A DNA stretch of 39,653 nucleotides from Desulfosporosinus sp. OT. Lineage in GTDB: Bacteria; Bacillota; Desulfitobacteriia; Desulfitobacteriales; Desulfitobacteriaceae. Numbering within the stretch: the first letter of the stretch is position 1; each line of letters begins with the position of its first letter. The stretch is taken from assembly GCF_000224515.1 (NCBI RefSeq), contig NZ_AGAF01000065.1, forward strand, positions 1 through 39,653, read 5' to 3'. The notes under the pieces are model-generated. The model did no database searches, was not told the origin of the DNA, and saw nothing but the letters and a program-made list of their open reading frames with translations. The position numbers and the translations under genes were made by a program. Of this stretch, positions 34,113 through 39,653 are shown in pieces.

Positions 34113-34156
34113 AATGATATTATTCTTCTGTCCATCCTGCGACCAATAAGAGGTAA

Positions 34157-34200
34157 ACACAGCCAAGTATCACACCAAAAGGTGTGATACTTGGCTGTGT
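34157..34200. terminator. 20-bp perfect hairpin between SulP and the repeat protein gene
   Basis: ACACAGCCAAGTATCACACC (34157-34176), loop AAAA, and its exact complement (34181-34200), between convergent genes. T-tracts are weak on both sides, so efficient termination is not certain despite the very stable stem. Confidence 0.6.
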
Positions 34201-34255
34201 CTAAACGTATCAGATTTCAGTTCGCCCTATATGTTATCATATATCTCACGGATTA

Positions 34256-35050
34256 TTATAGATTTGAAGTTGTGGCTAAAGCACTATTTTTCCTTGTATG
34301 ACTTTGATGTGTCCGGCTAAGTAAACTTTGCCCTTGCTCAGCAAGCTTTGACTTCATCGTTGCCGCCTGCTCTTCTGTGATTTTTCCGGCTTGAACCGCC
34401 TGATCAATGTTCGCTGCCAAAGCAGCTTGAACATCCTGAGCTAGTTTAGTCTTATCCACATCTTGGGCCGTAGCAATGTCATTGATGCTTTTACCAGCTT
34501 TTAAATCAGACATCAGCGTTTCCGTTGAGATATTTAAATCCTGAGCTACAACATTCATCACAGAACTCATGGAAGCGCCGAACTCTGCTCCTCTGTTGAC
34601 TTTAGCTTGCTGTGTTCGGCTAAGTAAATTCTGAACTTGTTCGGTAACCTTCGACTTCATAGTTGTAGCTTGCTCTTCTGTTAGTTTACCCGATTGAACC
34701 GCTTGCTCAATGTTTGCTGTCAGAGCATCTTGAACATCCTGAGCCAGTTTAGCCTTATCAACACCTTGAGCAGTTGCGATGTCGTTGATGCTTTTACCAG
34801 CGTTTAAATCAGTTATTAGAGTTTCCGTTGAGATATTATTCAAATCTTGAGCTAGAATATTCATCACAGAACCCATAGAACCAAGAAAGCCTGCTCCCCC
34901 CGCTTTCTTGTTGATGTGACTGAAAGCAATCCCTGATTTTTGGGTTAATTGACCTAAACCAAGATCCGGCATAGCACTGGCGATACCTACTGAGGCCAGT
35001 AGAGCGGTAGTTGAAATGACACTGATTAACACTATCTTCTTAGACCACAT
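34256..35050 (-). CDS. Secreted helical repeat protein, DUF2680-like
   Basis: 264 residues from ATG at 35050, chosen because AAAGGAG precedes it and a signal peptide starts there (MWSKKIVLISVISTTALLAS, then VGIASA and cleavage). Two tandem modules follow, each with DLN.STETL..DL.AGKSINDIATAQ.VDK.KLAQDVQ.AL.ANI.QAVQ.GK.TEEQA. The modules are about 100 residues apart (303 bp in DNA). The pattern resembles the DUF2680 group of small exported proteins of unknown role. Highly charged helices suggest a soluble or surface-associated protein. Confidence 0.75.
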   Translation of the reverse strand: MWSKKIVLISVISTTALLASVGIASAMPDLGLGQLTQKSGIAFSHINKKAGGAGFLGSMGSVMNILAQDLNNISTETLITDLNAGKSINDIATAQGVDKAKLAQDVQDALTANIEQAVQSGKLTEEQATTMKSKVTEQVQNLLSRTQQAKVNRGAEFGASMSSVMNVVAQDLNISTETLMSDLKAGKSINDIATAQDVDKTKLAQDVQAALAANIDQAVQAGKITEEQAATMKSKLAEQGQSLLSRTHQSHTRKNSALATTSNL

Positions 35051-35274
35051 ACATACCAATACTCCTTTCATTTTGGATCGTGTACCATATTTATCTAACG
35101 ACATACTTATCTTAGGCATATATTGTGATAGATATAAGGTGTAATTCTATAGATCTTGTCAAGAAGTTCTTTAGATATCTAATGGCGTGTAAACAGATCT
35201 ATCTTGGTAAATATTGAGATACTAGAAAGCTTAAAAAGGAGCAATCTAATGAACATAAGGGGGTGAATGTGAAT

Positions 35275-35901
35275 ATGTTGAGATCATTTATAAAATTATT
35301 CGATAAAGTACAAAAAATTGGAACGATGAAAGATTCTATTACTACAGGGCTTCTTGGAGGTTTAATAGGCACTGTTTCTATGGATTTGTCTAATATGGTG
35401 CTTTATAAGATTAAGAAATCTGAAGTAACCTATGGACATATAGCTGGCCAATTTTTTGTTTCTCCTTTTAGAACTAAGCAAAGAAAAAACTTTATTTTGG
35501 GTGAACTATTGCATTTGGCCGTTGGTTCAGTTTCCGGAATTCCATTACTCTATATACTTAAGAAAACCGGCAAAGACCACTACCTGAGTAAAGGACTTGT
35601 AGCATCTATGCTAACTTGGGGAATTTTATATACTGGTGGGCAAAAAGTTGGTTTATTTAAAAGGCTGCGTTTGACCAAGACTCATTGTTCTTCAGTCTGG
35701 AACAATACTATTTACGGTTTGTCAGCGGCGAAAGCTCTGGTTATGTTGGCAGACCCCACTATATTCGCATCATCTTCTAATAAAATTAATAATGATGTCT
35801 CTATACAAGCAAAATATGATGCCGCTTCCTCAGATATGGTCGGCGCATGTAATGAGTATGAGTTCGATCAATCACTACCACGTTATGTGGGCTATCATTA
35901 G
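35275..35901 (+). CDS. Membrane protein of unknown function
   Basis: 208 residues from ATG at 35275, behind AAGGGGGTGA; in-frame GTG codons upstream overlap that site. Three or four hydrophobic stretches: SITTGLLGGLIGTVSMDLSN near residue 22, LLHLAVGSVSGIPLLYIL near 82, and SKGLVASMLTWGILYTGG (about 105-122). The first has the Gly-rich look of small integral membrane proteins with a GxxxG pattern. The C-terminal 50 residues are polar. It stands alone and is followed by a terminator. Confidence 0.65.
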   Translation: MLRSFIKLFDKVQKIGTMKDSITTGLLGGLIGTVSMDLSNMVLYKIKKSEVTYGHIAGQFFVSPFRTKQRKNFILGELLHLAVGSVSGIPLLYILKKTGKDHYLSKGLVASMLTWGILYTGGQKVGLFKRLRLTKTHCSSVWNNTIYGLSAAKALVMLADPTIFASSSNKINNDVSIQAKYDAASSDMVGACNEYEFDQSLPRYVGYH

Positions 35902-35944
35902 ACTTCCTATTATCTTTTTGGGGACATTATAACACTCTTAGCAC

Positions 35945-35976
35945 AAAAGCGAACCTAGAAAACTAGGTTCGCTTTT
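35945..35976. terminator. Bidirectional terminator
   Basis: AAAAGCGAACCTAG (35945-35958), loop AAAA, CTAGGTTCGCTTTT (35963-35976). T-runs on both strands serve the membrane protein gene and the CHR pair. Confidence 0.9.
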
Positions 35977-35994
35977 GGACTATAAAGGGTCGCA

Positions 35995-36546
35995 TTAGAA
36001 TAATATTATTCCAACCACCGCTGTAGCAGCTATGAACGTGAAAGTACCTACTTTGACCTTCTTCTGGTTTAATACATAATATCCGACCCCTATTACAAAA
36101 ATTGCTTTTAGCATCGTCAAAGATATCAGGGTATTGCTTACTTGATATAAGGGTTTTATACCAATAATATAGGCAGCACTGATGAGCAGACCAAGCACAG
36201 CCGGTCTTACTCCAATCAAAAGAGCATTTACATACTTATTCGTTTTAAACTGAGTATAGAATTTGGTAATGATAACAGAAGCAGTAAATGAAGGAATACA
36301 AAGGGCTATGGTAGCAATTACTGCACCAAGTATACCTGCTACCTTGAAGCCAATATAAGATGATGAATCTACAGCAAATGGCCCGGGTACTACCTGTGCA
36401 ATAGCGATAACTTTGATATAGTCAGCCAATGACACCCAGTTATGGGATACCATTTCTGTCTCGAAAAATGGAATCATTGCATAGCCGCCACCAAAACTAA
36501 CAGCTCCAATTTTCAGAAATACTATAAATAATTCAATTAGCTCCAT
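35995..36546 (-). CDS. Short CHR-family (chromate-type) transporter, half 2
   Basis: 183 residues from ATG at 36546. Single CHR domain with the signature FLKIGAVSFGGGYAMIPFFE (about 7-26), IAIAQVVPGPFAVDSSSYIG and five or six helices. Bacterial short CHR proteins come as pairs from adjacent genes and work together with opposite membrane orientation. It overlaps the end of the partner gene by 14 bp. The true substrate in anaerobes may be another oxyanion or a metabolite; chromate is only the founding case. Confidence 0.88.
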   Translation of the reverse strand: MELIELFIVFLKIGAVSFGGGYAMIPFFETEMVSHNWVSLADYIKVIAIAQVVPGPFAVDSSSYIGFKVAGILGAVIATIALCIPSFTASVIITKFYTQFKTNKYVNALLIGVRPAVLGLLISAAYIIGIKPLYQVSNTLISLTMLKAIFVIGVGYYVLNQKKVKVGTFTFIAATAVVGIILF

Positions 36547-37096
36547 TTTTTTTGCCCTCAACCCTCATAAGATATAGGTTTTTACCCAAACCTAGTCCAG
36601 CCATAAGTAGCAGAATAACCACGACGTTAACTTTGGTAAAGAGTAAAAGGGCAGTTGCCAAGAGGGCCAACACTATGTCAGAGTTATGTCTGACCGCTGT
36701 TTTCCAGGTTTTCTTAACAGAATTAAGAATCAAAGCAGTGACTCCCAACAGTATTCCTGTAAAGGCTTTATGGACTATTACATTGTCCGTAAATCCCCAT
36801 ATAACAGATGTCAGAAGCAGTATTAAAAAAAAGGTTGGTAGGATTGAAGAGAGGGTCGCGATCATTGCACCTAGCATACCTTTTCTTCGATAGCCAATCA
36901 TGGTCGCTGAATTGACAAAAATAATCCCTGGAAGGGTTTGAGAAATAGCCATTATATCTGTCAATTCATCATTGCCAACCCATTGTTTCAGTTCGACCAC
37001 CTCTTTTTGCAAGATGGCTATGACGGCATAACCTCCACCAAATGCTAAACATCCGATCTTAAAAAATGTGATAAACATCTCTAGCAATATTTTCAT
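36533..37096 (-). CDS. Short CHR-family (chromate-type) transporter, half 1
   Basis: 187 residues. CHR signature FFKIGCLAFGGGYAVIAILQ (about 10-29), then IMAISQTLPGIIFVNSATMIGYR. Several helices, ending in a basic tail (MRVEGKKNGAN). It is the first gene of the pair. Its promoter (37187-37214) sits beside a 23-bp palindrome. Confidence 0.88.
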   Translation of the reverse strand: MKILLEMFITFFKIGCLAFGGGYAVIAILQKEVVELKQWVGNDELTDIMAISQTLPGIIFVNSATMIGYRRKGMLGAMIATLSSILPTFFLILLLTSVIWGFTDNVIVHKAFTGILLGVTALILNSVKKTWKTAVRHNSDIVLALLATALLLFTKVNVVVILLLMAGLGLGKNLYLMRVEGKKNGAN

Positions 37097-37186
37097 AGTT
37101 CCTCTCTACCCTTCTCTTCAAACGAGTTTAGAATTAGACTAATTGCCCTTTCTTCTTTTAGAAATTTATACATTCTTAATGTCTTA

Positions 37187-37214
37187 ATTATAAAACTTTT
37201 ACTAAGAAATGCAA
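37187..37214 (-). promoter_or_regulatory. Promoter of the CHR pair
   Basis: Minus strand TTGCAT (37214-37209), 16 bp, TATAAT (37192-37187). Confidence 0.6.
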
Positions 37215-37218
37215 GAGA

Positions 37219-37241
37219 AAATGGTATACGGTATACCATTT
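37219..37241. promoter_or_regulatory. 23-bp perfect palindrome upstream of the CHR promoter
   Basis: AAATGGTATAC, central G, GTATACCATTT. It ends 5 bp upstream of the -35 box, a position that suits an activator, or a repressor that masks the upstream region. TGGTATAC...GTATACCA is typical of GntR-class operators, but no such gene is adjacent. Confidence 0.7.
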
Positions 37242-37486
37242 ATAAAGAATTTATGTTAGTGTTTCCTGTCTTGACCTACGATCTTCTCCCTGTGATTTAA
37301 TTTTATAATGCCTTATGGCAAAAAGCCTGATCAAATTCCAGACTTGCAAAAATGAGTTGCAGAAAAAGTGTTGTTATTGTTATCTGAGAAGACAAAAATT
37401 TAGGTATTATAGGTATTAGTGGAAATGGGAAATAGATAATTGTGGGAAAATGCCTTGAAGTTTCTCTCTAAAATTTGGTATAAATA

Positions 37487-37514
37487 TTGACAAATTGTTC
37501 CTATGAAATACAAT
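37487..37514 (+). promoter_or_regulatory. Sigma-A promoter of the ferritin-like gene
   Basis: TTGACA (37487-37492), 16 bp, TACAAT (37509-37514), about 107 bp before the start codon. Confidence 0.7.
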
Positions 37515-37620
37515 AATATTGCAAGTAAGTTTTCTTTCAGTTTATAACCCTTCAAGCAAGAAACCACTGAACTAATTGGGCTTCTGGTTGATTCTACAAT
37601 AATAAAGGGAGGTAAACATT

Positions 37621-37929
37621 ATGCCAGATTTCGGCAATCCATTTTCCGGGCTTGCAAAAGATCGCAAACTGACCGAACAAGAATTAATTAGGGCCATTAG
37701 ATTCATGATTTCCGCAGAATATGAAGCTATCCAATTATATATGCAGTTAGCGGAATCAACGGACAACAAATTAGCAATTGAAGTATTAACGGATATTGCT
37801 GATGAAGAAAAGGTCCACGCAGGAGAGTTTCTAAGACTATTAAAAGAGTTGGCTCCTGACGAAGAGAAATTTTACATAGAAGGTGCTCAGGAAGTTGAAG
37901 AAGAGATCCAGGCATTGAAGAACAAATAA
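37621..37929 (+). CDS. Ferritin-like protein of the encapsulated-ferritin (EncFtn/rubrerythrin-like) type
   Basis: 102 residues, start behind AAAGGGAGG. Two helices carry the likely iron ligands: E33 and E35 in ISAEYEAIQLYMQL, and E62, E63 and H66 in ADEEKVHAGEFLRLL (ExxH). Length and pattern fit the half-ferritin family that dimerises to build a di-iron ferroxidase site, some of which are fused to or packed in encapsulin shells. No encapsulin gene lies nearby, and the short C-terminal tail (EEEIQALKNK) does not look like a known targeting peptide. Probable role: iron oxidation or storage, or peroxide defence. Confidence 0.8.
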   Translation: MPDFGNPFSGLAKDRKLTEQELIRAIRFMISAEYEAIQLYMQLAESTDNKLAIEVLTDIADEEKVHAGEFLRLLKELAPDEEKFYIEGAQEVEEEIQALKNK

Positions 37930-38007
37930 GTTTCCCCTGATATATTGACCCTTGACCAACCAACTCAATATCTGATTATATTGTAATAACTAATGACTTA
38001 CATCTCA

Positions 38008-38067
38008 CAAAAAGGGAAGCGACTAGTTGAGTATAGAGCAAACTCAATTAGCCTCGTCCCTTTTTTA
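38008..38067. terminator. Bidirectional terminator
   Basis: Long imperfect hairpin with outer arms AAAAAGGGA and TCCCTTTTTT and inner TTGAGT/ACTCAA. It serves both the ferritin-like gene and the convergent chemoreceptor gene. Confidence 0.75.
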
Positions 38068-38071
38068 ATTA

Positions 38072-39653
38072 CTACACTTTAAAATTACTACTTAGGTCTT
38101 TTAATCTCTGGGCCATTACATTCAAACTACCAACTGAACCGGCAACCTCTTGCACCGAAGCAGCTTGCTCCTGAGTAGCTGCTGCGATGTTTTGCGCACT
38201 ACTTGATACTTGTACAGCATTTTCTTCAGCTTCAATCATTTTACGTACGATCTCTTCACTTTCGACGGCTAATTGTTTAGTTTCTGTTGTAATATATTTA
38301 GCCTTGTCTGTAACATTCAATGCCGCTTGCTGAATTTCCGCAAAGGACTGTCCGGTATTTCGCACAAGCTCTGCTCCTTCAGCAATCGCACTAGCCTCAT
38401 TTAGAATCGATTTCGTAACACTTTCTGTTCCTTTCTGTATTTCAAAGACGATCGTTTTAATTTCATTTGCTGCTTCGGTGGCACCTTCAGCTAGTTTTCT
38501 TACTTCATCAGCAACTACAGAAAACTCTCTGCCATTCTCACCTGCTCTTGCAGCCTCAATTGCTGCATTCAATGCTAGTAAATTTGTCTGTGAAGCTATT
38601 GCTGTTATAACTTCGGTTATTTGTCCAACCTTTTGTGAATTTTGATCAAGGTAAACTACTTCCTTCTCCATATTCTTTGATTGATTTAAAATAGTGTTCA
38701 TTTGGGTTACCGCAGATTCTATTTCCTTAACACCTGATTCAGCAGACTGAGCTGTTTGAATAGCTAGTTCATAGACCCTCAAGGAATTTCCAGATATCTC
38801 TTGGATACCCTCAGTCATTCTTTGTACCGAATCGGCTGTTAGTTTTGTGTTTGTTTGGACATTTTCCACCATCGTGGCAACTTCTTGTACCCCTCTGGTT
38901 ATTTCCTCACTTGCTTTGGCTAGGTAGTCAATATTAGTGGAAAACATGCTGGTTGAGTTGGCTAATTCTTCGGCACTATCGTTTGTCCCTTGGACATAAA
39001 CTCTTAGACCACCAATCATGCCGTTATAAGCTTTTATCATTTCTCCTATTTCACCTTTTGAATCGACTTTATGTTCGTGGCTAAAATCTCCTGCTGTAAC
39101 TTCAGTTAAGAGGTCTGACGTAATAACAATTGGTTTAATTATTAGGCCTGCTGCAATCAAACCTATTACAATTGCTAATAATACACTAACGATAAGGATT
39201 ACTATCGATACTTTTAATAAGTCATTTCTTGCTGCCAGGCTAGCATTTGCTGTAATTGTAACGGCGAGCTGACCAATTTCTTTATTGTTAATGTCTTTTA
39301 AAGGTGTATAACTCGTTAAGTAGGATACACCACTCTCAACATTTTGCACTACAGAACCATTTATTCCCTTACTAGCAAATAGTTTATTTGTGGTTAAAGT
39401 TTCTCCCGCTCTTGGTAGCACGGATATGTCCGCCCCTGTTAGCTGTTTAACGGTTCCAATTTGGTCAGTAGTAAGGTATTTACCAAACACTATAAATCCT
39501 GCCTTTTCACCCGTGCCATTGTTACCAAGCACTTGCGCTACCCCTACAAAGGCTAATCCCTTTTGTGCCTGATAGACACCAGATAATATCTTCTCACCAG
39601 CGATGACTCGTTTAAGTAATGGTTGTTTACTCAAGTCGCCAGAGTATTTCTCT
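38072..39653 (-). CDS. Methyl-accepting chemotaxis protein, N-terminus beyond the window
   Basis: The frame stays open to the window edge (527 codons visible), so the start lies outside. Visible parts: the end of an extracellular Cache-type sensor (FVGVAQVLGNNGTGEKAGFIVFG, in part, and YLTSYTPLKDINNKEIGQL), a membrane helix (VSIVILIVSVLLAIVIGLIA), a HAMP linker (ITSDLLTEVTAGDFSHEH) and a signalling domain whose tip is [21 protein letters not shown] Glu replaces the usual Gly in GRGF. The C-terminal end (TQEQAASVQEVAGSV) is a likely methylation helix. It sends ligand signals to CheA. Confidence 0.93.
   Translation of the reverse strand, partial: EKYSGDLSKQPLLKRVIAGEKILSGVYQAQKGLAFVGVAQVLGNNGTGEKAGFIVFGKYLTTDQIGTVKQLTGADISVLPRAGETLTTNKLFASKGINGSVVQNVESGVSYLTSYTPLKDINNKEIGQLAVTITANASLAARNDLLKVSIVILIVSVLLAIVIGLIAAGLIIKPIVITSDLLTEVTAGDFSHEHKVDSKGEIGEMIKAYNGMIGGLRVYVQGTNDSAEELANSTSMFSTNIDYLAKASEEITRGVQEVATMVENVQTNTKLTADSVQRMTEGIQEISGNSLRVYELAIQTAQSAESGVKEIESAVTQMNTILNQSKNMEKEVVYLDQNSQKVGQITEVITAIASQTNLLALNAAIEAARAGENGREFSVVADEVRKLAEGATEAANEIKTIVFEIQKGTESVTKSILNEASAIAEGAELVRNTGQSFAEIQQAALNVTDKAKYITTETKQLAVESEEIVRKMIEAEENAVQVSSSAQNIAAATQEQAASVQEVAGSVGSLNVMAQRLKDLSSNFKV

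Larger units (their letters stand above)
37097..37620. other. 524-bp divergent intergenic region
   Basis: Holds the CHR promoter and palindrome and the promoter of the ferritin-like gene. I see no gene in the 245 bp between. Confidence 0.5.

Overview
The window reads as chromosomal DNA of a low-GC, endospore-forming, anaerobic Firmicute. Evidence for sporulation is a pair of exosporium/coat-like paralogues behind sigma-K-like promoters and a Spo0F-like receiver. Evidence for a one-carbon anaerobe is a corrinoid methyltransferase set with formate-tetrahydrofolate ligase. The overall look is closest to Desulfosporosinus/Desulfitobacterium (Peptococcaceae); the genus is inference. No rRNA, tRNA, CRISPR array or transposase was seen.

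Layout: 1-4.5 kb holds a small zinc-ribbon-like ORF, an unknown 207-residue protein, a HTH-plus-periplasmic-binding-domain regulator and two CsxC-like spore proteins. 4.6-7.9 kb holds a secreted FN3/CWB2 surface protein and a lipoprotein. 8-10.3 kb is glgC-glgD (glycogen synthesis). 10.6-17.3 kb is signalling: a Spo0F-like receiver behind a 63-residue histidine-less DHp-like protein, then an operon of hybrid kinase, CheR and receiver-PAS-kinase. A 5'-truncated flavin reductase remnant sits at 17.6-18.0 kb.

18.1-28.7 kb, all on the minus strand, is the most coherent system. It contains a corrinoid protein plus a GntR/HutC regulator; a methyl-THF:corrinoid methyltransferase, a second corrinoid protein, a UroD-family methyltransferase and an unlisted 47-residue ORF; a GPH-type transporter, a soluble chemoreceptor-like protein, an MFS transporter and fhs. 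This looks like an O-demethylation (methoxyl utilisation) locus. Methyl groups would move from substrate to corrinoid protein (UroD-type enzyme) and then to tetrahydrofolate (MeTr), with Fhs working on the same folate C1 pool. Three near-identical sigma-A promoters (TTGACA, 17 bp, TAATAT) precede CP2-gntR, the MeTr operon and fhs. Each is followed by a TGTATATACA / ATACNNGTAT operator of the type bound by HutC-family GntR proteins, and a fourth operator lies before the inner corrinoid gene. I infer one locally encoded regulon.

28.9-31 kb is a MarR-controlled DHA2 efflux pump with two operators that are exact reverse complements of each other. 31-34.2 kb has a gene-poor stretch, two overlapping mini-ORFs with structured RNA, and a SulP anion transporter with a STAS domain. 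34.2-39.6 kb has a secreted repeat protein, an unknown membrane protein, a split pair of short CHR (chromate-family) transporters behind a 23-bp palindrome, an encapsulated-ferritin-like protein, and a chemoreceptor whose N-terminus runs off the window.
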